From Clostridia bacterium (GTDB taxonomy: Bacteria; Bacillota; Clostridia; Oscillospirales; CAG-382): 8,659 bases of DNA. Within the stretch, counting starts at the first letter, position 1; the number at the start of each line of letters is the position of its first letter. A program made the translations under genes and the position numbers. The notes beneath the pieces are model-generated. The model was not told where the DNA came from. It made no database searches and saw only the letters and a program-made list of their open reading frames with translations. Below are positions 1-6,191 of this stretch, in pieces. The DNA lies in contig JAGDBE010000146.1 of assembly GCA_017959195.1 (NCBI GenBank), positions 1 to 8,659 of the forward strand. Direction: 5' to 3'.

Positions 1-10
1 ATTTTTTTTC

Positions 11-15
11 GAGGT
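11..15 (+). promoter_or_regulatory. Ribosome binding site of the RibU-like gene
   Basis: GAGGT lies 5 bases before the ATG at 21. It supports 21 rather than 86 as the true start, and so supports the reading that the gene is frameshifted. Confidence 0.7.
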
Positions 16-20
16 AAATT

Positions 21-574
21 ATGAAAAACAGCTTAAAAAAGATAATATATATCAGTATTTTTCGGCAATATCGTTCGTACTCTTTATGTTTCCGAAATTT
101 CCGTTAATTCCGGCATTTCCGTGGCTTGAAGCCGATTTTTCGGAGATTCCCGCGTTTTTTGCGGCGTCTTTGATGGGCCCTGCCGCCGGTTTTGCGGTGG
201 TTCTGATAAAAAACGTCATTCACCTTGCGGTAACGACGACCGGAATGGTCGGAGAACTGTCGAATTTCCTTTTGGGAGCGGCTTTTGTCCTTTCTTTCGG
301 GATTTTTTACAAGTACGTGCTTAAATTCAAAAATAATTTTGCAAAAATCGTACTTTCGGTAGTTATTGCAGCGTTTTTCCAGATTATAACAGCCGTTTTG
401 GTCAACTATTTCATAATGGTTCCGCTTTATATGGGCGAGGGATTTGACGCGGTAAACTATATTATTGCAGGCGTAATACCGTTCAACGCGGTAAAGGACG
501 CCATAGTCGCAGCGGCGTTTATAATAGTTTATAAAGTTCTCGGAAACACACTCAACAGGCTTGTGAATAAATAG
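21..574 (+). CDS. ribU: ECF transporter S component, RibU-like riboflavin transporter (frame broken near the 5' end)
   Basis: Substrate-binding membrane subunit of an energy-coupling-factor vitamin transporter; by resemblance it is the riboflavin-specific RibU, which would work with a shared EcfA/EcfA'/EcfT module not seen here. The uninterrupted frame runs from an ATG at 86, but that start has no ribosome binding site and lacks the first membrane helix. An ATG at 21 follows GAGGT (11-15) at ideal distance and encodes MKNSLKKIIYISIF, then goes out of frame after a five-T run at 58-62. Adding one T there joins it to SAISFVLF and MFPKFPLIPAF, giving 184 residues, normal for RibU. In the rebuilt protein, LEADFSEIP lies at 36-44, a KN..H loop at 64-68, and TTTGMVGELSNF at 72-83, all typical of RibU. 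About five or six hydrophobic segments are visible. Family assignment is by remembered similarity; riboflavin specificity is likely, not proven. Only 20 bases precede the start, so an upstream FMN riboswitch cannot be judged. Confidence 0.82.
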
Positions 575-581
575 TTTACCA

Positions 582-614
582 TTTGTCAATACAATGTTAT
601 TATTTTTTGACAAA
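582..614. repeat. Inverted repeat ahead of the ferredoxin gene
   Basis: TTTGTCAA (582-589) and its exact reverse complement TTGACAAA (607-614) are separated by 17 bases. Allowing a four-base bulge, pairing extends outward to ACCAT (578-582) and ATGGT (618-622), giving about 12 pairs. The right arm lies just upstream of the -10 box at 622-627 and its outer extension touches that box, so it could be an operator. It could also be an RNA hairpin at the 3' end of the RibU-like transcript, though the loop is long and no T tract follows. I do not recognise a specific regulator. Confidence 0.4.
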
Positions 615-618
615 CATA

Positions 619-627
619 TGGTATAAT
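619..627 (+). promoter_or_regulatory. Extended -10 promoter for the ferredoxin gene
   Basis: TGGTATAAT matches the extended -10 consensus TGnTATAAT exactly, with the hexamer at 622-627. No good -35 sits at 16-18 bases; the extended TG can compensate. Transcription would begin near 634, leaving a leader of about 23 bases before the ATG at 657. The nearby TTGACA at 607-612 is only 9 bases upstream of the -10 and cannot act as its -35. Confidence 0.6.
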
Positions 628-643
628 GCAGATAGTAAAAATC

Positions 644-650
644 GGAGGTG
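644..650 (+). promoter_or_regulatory. Ribosome binding site of the ferredoxin gene
   Basis: GGAGGTG is a near-perfect Shine-Dalgarno sequence 6 bases before the ATG at 657. It fixes the start of a gene that is short enough to be missed by length cut-offs. Confidence 0.85.
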
Positions 651-656
651 TAGACT

Positions 657-827
657 ATGGCATACCAGATTTCAAATGATTGCATTTCCTGCGGAGCATG
701 CGCAGACGCTTGCCCCAACGGATGCATATCGGAAGGCGACGGAAAATACGAGATAAACGAAAGCGAATGCATCGAGTGCGGTACCTGCGCAAGCGTTTGT
801 CCTGTAGAAGCTCCCTCGGCAAAATAA
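657..827 (+). CDS. 2[4Fe-4S] ferredoxin, clostridial type
   Basis: Small soluble cytoplasmic electron carrier of 56 residues, the usual size for clostridial ferredoxins (about 55). Two cluster-binding motifs are complete: C9-x2-C12-x2-C15-x3-C19-P and C38-x2-C41-x2-C44-x3-C48-P. In this fold the first three cysteines of one motif and the last of the other bind each cluster. Cys23 (in CPNGCIS) is an additional cysteine not needed for the two clusters. The protein begins MAYQISNDCISCGAC and ends PVEAPSAK. It has its own extended -10 promoter, a very strong ribosome binding site and a strong terminator, so it is probably a single-gene, highly expressed unit unrelated to the transporters on either side. 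Likely partners are pyruvate:ferredoxin oxidoreductase, hydrogenase or Rnf, but none is present here. Confidence 0.96.
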   Translation: MAYQISNDCISCGACADACPNGCISEGDGKYEINESECIECGTCASVCPVEAPSAK

Positions 828-839
828 AAGAAAATAATG

Positions 840-870
840 AAGAAGCCGTGCTACAGCACGGCTTCTTTTT
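840..870 (+). terminator. Intrinsic terminator after the ferredoxin gene
   Basis: An 11-base perfect stem (841-851, AGAAGCCGTGC, pairing with 856-866) closes a TACA loop and runs directly into a T tract at 866-870. GC content of the stem is high. It begins 13 bases after the ferredoxin stop codon and separates that gene from the transporter operon. Confidence 0.93.
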
Positions 871-892
871 GCCCAATAATTTAAAAATCATA

Positions 893-921
893 TTTACTTA
901 TTAATAAATATATTGTATAAT
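893..921 (+). promoter_or_regulatory. Sigma-A-type promoter for the five-gene transporter operon
   Basis: TTTACT (893-898, 4 of 6 to TTGACA) and TATAAT (916-921, perfect) are 17 bases apart. Transcription would start near 928, giving a leader of about 60 bases before the TTG start at 989. The spacer holds a perfect 10-base palindrome, TTATTAATAA (898-907), which could be an operator but may be chance in such AT-rich DNA. No LacI-type or CcpA cre-like site was recognised. Confidence 0.6.
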
Positions 922-974
922 AAATAATAATGGAACAAAGAATGAAAAAATACGTCGAAATATGTGAAATGAAA

Positions 975-979
975 GGAGG
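975..979 (+). promoter_or_regulatory. Ribosome binding site deciding a TTG start
   Basis: GGAGG inside AAAGGAGGCGGG lies 9 bases before TTG at 989. The same frame has a TGA stop at 965, and no ATG or GTG lies between it and 989, so a TTG start is forced (989, or the immediately following TTG at 992). Confidence 0.8.
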
Positions 980-988
980 CGGGCGTTT

Positions 989-1897
989 TTGTTGTTCGGA
1001 AAAAAAGATAATACCCTTAGCAAAAGAGGAAGAAGAGAACAGAGAAAAGCGCGCGCTATTTCGACGGCTTTTCTTGCGCCGAGCGTGATAGGAGTCTCGG
1101 TATTCTTTATCATTCCTTTTTTCATTATAATATACTATTCGTTTATAAATAACCCGATTCAGAACGTATTCGTCGGAATAGAAAACTATATAAAACTGTT
1201 CAATAACTACTCGTTCAAGACGGCGGCGATAAATACGCTTAAATTTACGGCTCTCAGCGTACCGCTTGCGGTTGTGCTGTCGCTTCTTATTGCAGCGGCG
1301 CTCAACGTAAAGATACCCATGCAGAGCAAGCTCAGGTCGTTCTTTTTGTCGCCCATGATGGTGCCGGTTGCGTCTATCGTTCTTATATGGCAGGTTTTGT
1401 TCCACTATAACGGAAGCGTAAACTCGTTTTTGCAGATTTTCGGCATGGATAAAATCGACTGGCTTAAATCGGCTCACGCAACAGAGGTTATCGTACTGCT
1501 GTTTTTGTGGAAAAACCTCGGATACAATATGATACTGTTTCTCGCGGCGCTCAACAACATACCGAAGGACATTTTGGAGGTCGCAACCGTTGAGGGCGCA
1601 GGCCCGATAAGACAGTTTTTCAAGATTAAACTTAGATATATGTCTTCTACGATAGTTTTCGTAACGATTATTTCGATTATAAATTCATTCAAGATATTCA
1701 GAGAAGTCTATCTGCTTGCAGGATACTATCCGTATGAGAGTCTGTATATGCTGCAGCACTTCATGAATAATACCTTTGATAATCTGGACTATCAGAAGCT
1801 TTCCGCGGCGGCGATTATCATGGCGATAGTCATGGTAATCCTCATAGGCATATTGTTCTTTGCCGACGACAGGTACGGAAGGGACGTGGAAGAGTAA
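989..1897 (+). CDS. Carbohydrate-type ABC transporter permease (MalF/UgpA family)
   Basis: Integral membrane subunit of a binding-protein-dependent importer, 302 residues, typical for LacF/UgpA-like permeases of Bacillota. A basic N-terminus (KRGRREQRKAR) is followed by TM1 at about 29-50 (LAPSVIGVSVFFIIPFFI), then hydrophobic segments near 87-107, 120-141, 165-188, 222-244 and 273-295, matching the six-TM family plan. The cytoplasmic EAA loop that docks the ATPase is at 197-215, EVATVEGAGPIRQFFKIKL: Glu197, Ala199, Gly203 and Ile213 fit the consensus, but the usual final Pro is Arg216. It starts at TTG after a strong GGAGG. One base separates its stop from the next gene, so the two permeases are translationally linked and presumably form a heterodimer. 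The substrate cannot be read from sequence; sugars or glycans are likely from family membership. Confidence 0.92.
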   Translation: MLFGKKDNTLSKRGRREQRKARAISTAFLAPSVIGVSVFFIIPFFIIIYYSFINNPIQNVFVGIENYIKLFNNYSFKTAAINTLKFTALSVPLAVVLSLLIAAALNVKIPMQSKLRSFFLSPMMVPVASIVLIWQVLFHYNGSVNSFLQIFGMDKIDWLKSAHATEVIVLLFLWKNLGYNMILFLAALNNIPKDILEVATVEGAGPIRQFFKIKLRYMSSTIVFVTIISIINSFKIFREVYLLAGYYPYESLYMLQHFMNNTFDNLDYQKLSAAAIIMAIVMVILIGILFFADDRYGRDVEE

Positions 1898-1898
1898 G

Positions 1899-2840
1899 AT
1901 GGTATTTGATTATAAATTAAAAGACTTAAGAAATTTTGACGGAAGCAAAAAAGAAAAGAGGAAACTCAGAAAAACCAAGATTCGTGCGTTCCTTTTGATG
2001 TTGTTCTTGCTTCTTGTGGCGTTTGTGTTTCTTATGCCGACGTTTCTTACAATATCAAGCTCGTTTTTCACGCAGTCGGAGCTTGCGTCAAACTACGGAA
2101 TGATATTTGAGACGGCGGGCAAGGGCGCCTACGTGTCAAAGCAGACGAGCCTTAAATTCATCCCCGACAAGGTGTCGTTCGGACAGTATTTTACTATTCT
2201 GTTTCTTAGCCCGGAATACCTATTGAAATTCTGGAACTCCGTAAAATACACAGTACCGATAATGCTGTTCCAGGTCGTTGTTGCCTGCCTTGCGGCATAC
2301 GGATTCACGAGATACCGCTCAAAAATGCGCGAACTGATACTGTTTGTTTACATAATTCTTATGCTCATGCCGTATCAGGTAACGCTTGTACCGAACTATC
2401 TTGTAGCAGATAAGCTCGGACTTCTGGGAACAAGCTGGTCGATAATACTTCCGGGCATTTTCTCGCCGTTCTGCGTATTTTTGCTTACGAAAGCGATGAG
2501 AAAAATTCCGTCGGCGGTGGTGGAAGCCGCAAAAATCGACGGATGCAATGAAATGCAGGTATTTTTCAAGATATACGTGCCGCTGTGCAAGAATATAATA
2601 TATTCCGTACTGATTCTTGTTTTTATAGACTACTGGAATATGGTAGAACAGCCGCTTATAATGCTTAAAGACGAGGAAATGTATCCGCTGTCGGTATTCC
2701 TTTCGAAAATCAATTCGGGAGAAGCGGGAATCGCGTTTGCCGTGGCGGTAATATATATGATACCGACTTTGCTTATGTTCTTATACGGAGAACAGTACCT
2801 TGTTGAAGGAATAGCAAATTCGGGAAGCGTAAAAGGTTAA
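1899..2840 (+). CDS. Carbohydrate-type ABC transporter permease (MalG/UgpE family)
   Basis: Second membrane subunit of the importer, 313 residues. The ATG at 1899 is chosen because GGAAGAG (1888-1894) lies just before it and it sits one base after the upstream stop; the frame is open to 1860, but that would overlap the first permease without need. A very basic N-terminus (KKEKRKLRKTKIR) precedes TM1 at about 31-52. A periplasm-side loop of about 60 residues follows, somewhat long, then further TM segments near 120-145, 149-168, 185-205, 237-258 and 280-300. The EAA motif is textbook at 209-229: EAAKIDGCNEMQVFFKIYVP followed by Leu, with Gly215 and Pro228 in place. Pairs with the preceding MalF-like subunit. 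No ATPase gene is nearby; a shared MsmX/UgpC-type ATPase is the usual arrangement in Bacillota. Confidence 0.94.
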   Translation: MVFDYKLKDLRNFDGSKKEKRKLRKTKIRAFLLMLFLLLVAFVFLMPTFLTISSSFFTQSELASNYGMIFETAGKGAYVSKQTSLKFIPDKVSFGQYFTILFLSPEYLLKFWNSVKYTVPIMLFQVVVACLAAYGFTRYRSKMRELILFVYIILMLMPYQVTLVPNYLVADKLGLLGTSWSIILPGIFSPFCVFLLTKAMRKIPSAVVEAAKIDGCNEMQVFFKIYVPLCKNIIYSVLILVFIDYWNMVEQPLIMLKDEEMYPLSVFLSKINSGEAGIAFAVAVIYMIPTLLMFLYGEQYLVEGIANSGSVKG

Positions 2841-2883
2841 AAAAACATAAATTCACTATAAACCGTGAAGGGTTGGAGAAAAA

Positions 2884-5160
2884 ATGGGAGAAAAGAAGAT
2901 AAGCAGAGAATGGGTAAAGACTTTTGCGATAATATTCTTGTCGATTTTACTTGTTCTTACGTTTTTTTCAAATACGATAATGAACCTTACCTTGCCTGAG
3001 GTGGCGACGGACTACATAAGCTACGGAACCATCAAAACGCAGGTAAGAGGCACCGGCTCGGCTGTTGCCAACGATAATTATTACGTTACGTTCGGCGCTA
3101 CGAGAGAGATAAAAAAGGTGAACGTCAAGGTGGGCGACTACGTTGAGAGGGACACCGTGCCTATCGTTCTCGAAGAAGGCGAAAGCGACGAACTTTATAA
3201 CGCGAGAAGAAATTATGACAGCATTAACTATGACTATAACAAACTGCTCATAGATAAGGCAAATAACTCTCCGTACGCTTCAAAGGAAATGGAAATTGCG
3301 GAAATCGAGGAAGATTTGCAGGAAGCAAGGGAAAAGTATCAGAACGCGGGCGACATAGAGGCAGCCATTGATAACGCCAAGCTTCAGCTTAAAGAAATCG
3401 AAAAAGAAGTTACGAGAAAGCAGAAAACCATAAACGAGCTCGAAACGGAACAGTCTGCAATCGGATACACTCCAACCGAATACGAAGTGCTGGTCGGAAA
3501 AGAGACGGGCGTAACGTACGAGCAGTACGTTGAGGCGACAAGGCAGATAGAACTTGCAAACGACAACATTTCCAAAGCAAAGGCGGGCCTTGCCGAAAGC
3601 CAGAATAAAGTAAGCTTATTGAGAAATAAGTACGATATCATAAAAAGGGATTACGACAATATAAACGCCAAAATCGAAACTCCGCTCGAAACGCTGGAAG
3701 AAAGCATAAAGACGCCGAACAGAAATATTGAAGCCCTCGATACCGACATTAAATACTTAAAGCAGGACTACTACGCTTATACGAACAATACAAGCCTTGC
3801 AAAACTTCACGAAAGATATAAAATGGCGCAGAAGAATTACAGAAAAGCGCTTGAAGAACTCGACGAACTCAAGGAAAACGGCGCTTCCGCGTCGGAAATA
3901 TCCGAAAAGCAGGCGGAAGTAGATAAATTGTGCGACGCTTCCAACGACGCTTACGACGCGTACATGGAACTTCTGACTAATGAAAACTATACGACCGATA
4001 ACCTTGAAAAGCAGCTCAACGAAAAGGAAATCGAACTTCAGATTGCGATAGAAAATATCGAAAAACTCAAAGATAAATATCTTAAAACAAAAGAATACGA
4101 CGAACAGTTAAAGAACTTAAAGCCGCAGCTCGAAGATGCGCTTGACGCATATACAAAAGAGCAGGATAAGACAAACGAGCTCCAGCTTGCGTACGACAAG
4201 GCGGTAAGCGAAAAGGAAACGCTTTCCGACAAGCTCGAATCCGTAAGAAACGGCTATAAATACGAAAAGTACAAGGAATACGAAGACAAAATCGAATTTG
4301 AGAAAAACGAACTCGAAAAAATAAAGACCAGGCAGGAAGAGGCGCAGGAATACCTGACCGATTTGCAGTCTGACAACACCGAAAGCGAAGAGAGCCTGAA
4401 ACAGAAGGTAAGACAGCTTGAAAAGCAGCTCGAAACCGCTCAAAAGGAACTTGAAAAAATAAAGGCGAACAGCAACGAAAAGCTCGACAACCTCGAAATA
4501 CAGATGAAGAAGCGCGAGCTTGAAAAGGCGCGCCGCGATATGGAAATTATCGAAAAACAGTATAATACCAACCAGATAGTTTCTCCCGTTGCGGGCATCG
4601 TGCAGGCGGTAAACTTCTCAAGCGGACAAAAGACGTCCTCCGACGCGCCTCTTGTGGAAATCGCGTTGAAGGAAAAGGGCTATAAGCTTTCCTTTACGGT
4701 AAGCGACCAGCAGGCGGCAAGACTCCGTCCCGGACAGGAAGCCGAGATAACGAGTTATATCCCGTACGGCACAAGCATCAGAGCAACGCTCGTCGCAATA
4801 AAGAGCGATAACGCAAATCCCGGAAGCAGACAGAAGATACTTGAATTTTCGCTTGAAGGCGACGTTACGGCGGGACAGTCCATTTCCCTTGCGGTGGGCG
4901 ACAAGAACGCATCCTACGAGAACACCGTTCCCAATACCGCAATACGCGAAGACAGCGACGGAAAATATATACTCATTATAGAATCCAAGAACACTCCGAT
5001 TTCGACGAGATACATAACAAAACGCGTCGGAGTAACGGTAACGGCGAGCGACGATACACGCTCTGCAATCAGCGGCGATTTTGAAAGATACGCATACATC
5101 GTTTCAACTTCAAATAAACCGATAAATGCAGGGGAGCAGGTGAAGCTTGTTGACAGATAA
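2884..5160 (+). CDS. MacA/HlyD-like membrane-anchored adaptor with an extremely long coiled coil
   Basis: 758-residue membrane fusion (periplasmic adaptor) type protein. GGAG at 2875-2878 sits 5 bases before the ATG. One N-terminal TM at about 13-33 anchors it. The first half of a biotinyl-lipoyl-like domain is at about 44-98 (VRGTGSAVAN, then IKKVNVKVGDYVERDTVP). Residues about 100-560 are almost unbroken charged coiled coil rich in Glu, Lys and Leu. The second lipoyl half follows at 563-595 (NQIVSPVAGIVQAVNFSSGQ), then beta-barrel-like sequence (VSDQQAARLRPGQEAEI) and a membrane-proximal-like end with VPNTAIREDSDGKYILIIE. That order is the classic MacA/HlyD architecture. A flexible GASAS at 333-337 falls at the centre of the coil and is the natural hairpin tip. 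The coil is several times longer than in MacA. Its 3' end overlaps the next gene, so the two products probably act together. In Gram-positives there is no TolC; partner and cargo are unknown. Confidence 0.88.
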   Translation: MGEKKISREWVKTFAIIFLSILLVLTFFSNTIMNLTLPEVATDYISYGTIKTQVRGTGSAVANDNYYVTFGATREIKKVNVKVGDYVERDTVPIVLEEGESDELYNARRNYDSINYDYNKLLIDKANNSPYASKEMEIAEIEEDLQEAREKYQNAGDIEAAIDNAKLQLKEIEKEVTRKQKTINELETEQSAIGYTPTEYEVLVGKETGVTYEQYVEATRQIELANDNISKAKAGLAESQNKVSLLRNKYDIIKRDYDNINAKIETPLETLEESIKTPNRNIEALDTDIKYLKQDYYAYTNNTSLAKLHERYKMAQKNYRKALEELDELKENGASASEISEKQAEVDKLCDASNDAYDAYMELLTNENYTTDNLEKQLNEKEIELQIAIENIEKLKDKYLKTKEYDEQLKNLKPQLEDALDAYTKEQDKTNELQLAYDKAVSEKETLSDKLESVRNGYKYEKYKEYEDKIEFEKNELEKIKTRQEEAQEYLTDLQSDNTESEESLKQKVRQLEKQLETAQKELEKIKANSNEKLDNLEIQMKKRELEKARRDMEIIEKQYNTNQIVSPVAGIVQAVNFSSGQKTSSDAPLVEIALKEKGYKLSFTVSDQQAARLRPGQEAEITSYIPYGTSIRATLVAIKSDNANPGSRQKILEFSLEGDVTAGQSISLAVGDKNASYENTVPNTAIREDSDGKYILIIESKNTPISTRYITKRVGVTVTASDDTRSAISGDFERYAYIVSTSNKPINAGEQVKLVDR
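5131..5143 (+). promoter_or_regulatory. Ribosome binding site inside the adaptor gene, for the MacB-like gene
   Basis: GGGGAGCAGGTGA gives two overlapping Shine-Dalgarno-like blocks, GGGGAG and AGGTGA, before TTG codons at 5147 and 5150. It lies within the last codons of the adaptor gene, so translation of the two is coupled. Confidence 0.6.
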
Positions 5161-6163
5161 GAAGAAAAGCTTTATCAAAGCTAATTTGATTGTATCGGGT
5201 ATTCTTGCACTTATCGCGGCGGTATTCTTTATTGCAATACTCGTTTACAGAAGCGGTTTTCCGCACGAATACGCGGCAAAGAGATTTGCGGCGGGTAAAA
5301 AATTTGCGCAGATAACGGTTTTTGTCCCGGAATCGGCGGAATTCACAATTGACAACGTGATGTATTTCAGATACAAGCTCGAAAAGAAGCTCACGGAAAA
5401 CTCGATAGAGACTGCCGACGGCAAAAGGAACTATTTTGACGCCTATTCTTCCGAGAGGGATTCTAATATTTCAACGGAAAAGAAAAGCAGCCGTGCAAAG
5501 GTTATTTATATAGGCGGGGATTATTCAAAATTCCATACGGAATTTGAAAATATGCCAAACGTAGCAAATGACCTTTATCACGACAGGGTGCTCCTTTCGA
5601 GAACGGCGGCATGGAAGCTGTACGGCGGAAACAGTCTTTACGATTTTCCTGTAACGGTTGACGGTTATGACTGTCTTATAAGCGCCGTGTTCGAAGATTA
5701 CACCGGAAAGACGTATGAGGATTACTACGAGAATGCGCCACCGGTCGTTGCGGATATTCAAATGGTTCCCGAAACGCCGATAACCTGCTACGAGATTGTG
5801 CTAGTAAACCCTGTAAACGAGTTTGCGGCAAGCAGAGTCAAAGAATGTCTGGATTTCGACGAAAGCACGTACGTTATGGTCGAAAATTCATCGCGTTTTA
5901 ACTTTGTAAACCTTTATAAAAAGATACCGACGCTCTTGAATTACAACGAACACGTCCCGGTTGGAGTGTCCCTTCCTCCCGACGAGATAGCGGCGAGAAA
6001 AGCCGAAAAAATATTGACATTTCTCGTGTTATTGTTTACAATATTTATAGCATATCCCGCGCTTTGGGCTGTTATATATATTATAAAAGGAATAAGGTTT
6101 ATTAAACGCCTTCTTGACAAGTATATCATTGATAAAATCAAGGATAAACTGTCTTATTCATAA
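5147..6163 (+). CDS. Two-TM protein with a MacB periplasmic-core-like ectodomain
   Basis: 338-residue membrane protein with TM segments at about 11-33 and 290-314 and a roughly 250-residue domain between them, predicted outside the cell. Within it, LLSRTAAWKLYGGNSLYDFP (149-168) followed by VTVDGYDCLISAVFEDYTG resembles the MacB_PCD signature (self-associating AxxLFG.....G then a strand reading ..VVGV..D). Unlike MacB it has no nucleotide-binding domain and only two TM helices instead of four, so it is at most a MacB/FtsX-like fragment used as a stand-alone part. It ends in a basic tail (KRLLDKYIIDKIKDKL), expected in the cytoplasm. It overlaps the adaptor gene by 14 bases and starts at TTG 5147 (or the next codon, TTG 5150), preceded by GGGGAGCAGGTGA; TGA at 5141 in the same frame excludes earlier starts. 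Pairing with a MacA-like adaptor supports the MacB relation. Family call is moderate; function unknown. Confidence 0.72.
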   Translation: MLTDKKKSFIKANLIVSGILALIAAVFFIAILVYRSGFPHEYAAKRFAAGKKFAQITVFVPESAEFTIDNVMYFRYKLEKKLTENSIETADGKRNYFDAYSSERDSNISTEKKSSRAKVIYIGGDYSKFHTEFENMPNVANDLYHDRVLLSRTAAWKLYGGNSLYDFPVTVDGYDCLISAVFEDYTGKTYEDYYENAPPVVADIQMVPETPITCYEIVLVNPVNEFAASRVKECLDFDESTYVMVENSSRFNFVNLYKKIPTLLNYNEHVPVGVSLPPDEIAARKAEKILTFLVLLFTIFIAYPALWAVIYIIKGIRFIKRLLDKYIIDKIKDKLSYS

Positions 6164-6191
6164 AAAATCAAAGCAAGAAAGGAAAAAAGCT

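Noticed and set aside
607..627. TTGACA (607-612) plus TATAAT (622-627) as a classical promoter
   Set aside because: Spacing is only 9 bases, far too short for sigma-A; the -10 is better explained as an extended -10.
104..772. A 222-residue minus-strand open frame over the RibU-like and ferredoxin genes
   Set aside because: It is antisense to two recognisable genes plus a promoter, has no ribosome binding site, and its product has no recognisable features.
680..904. A 74-residue Arg-rich plus-strand frame inside the ferredoxin gene
   Set aside because: It is the out-of-frame reading of the ferredoxin and its terminator; the frame at 657 has all eight cluster cysteines.
881..1477. A 198-residue minus-strand open frame over the promoter and first permease
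   Set aside because: Composition is that of an antisense shadow (Arg/Tyr-rich, no domain), it runs across the terminator-promoter gap, and the plus strand has a clear permease with ribosome binding site.
1860..1898. Upstream start for the second permease at 1860
   Set aside because: It would overlap the first permease by 38 bases, and the ATG at 1899 has its own ribosome binding site and gives a normal basic N-terminus.
2841..2883. Possible promoter or terminator between the second permease and the adaptor
   Set aside because: Only 43 bases, with no -10/-35 pair at good spacing and no stable hairpin; it simply holds the ribosome binding site.
4003..4431. A 15-base exact repeat, CTTGAAAAGCAGCTC, at 4003-4017 and 4417-4431
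   Set aside because: Both copies encode LEKQL in frame within the coiled coil; shared heptad composition and codon bias explain it better than a DNA repeat element.
2884..6163. A conventional MacAB antibiotic or peptide exporter
   Set aside because: There is no ATPase domain and no four-TM MacB; the genes sit inside an importer operon, so an exporter label would overstate the evidence.
6114..6191. Upstream start for the binding protein at 6114
   Set aside because: It would put 26 residues before a clear lipoprotein signal peptide; ATG 6192 has a proper ribosome binding site.
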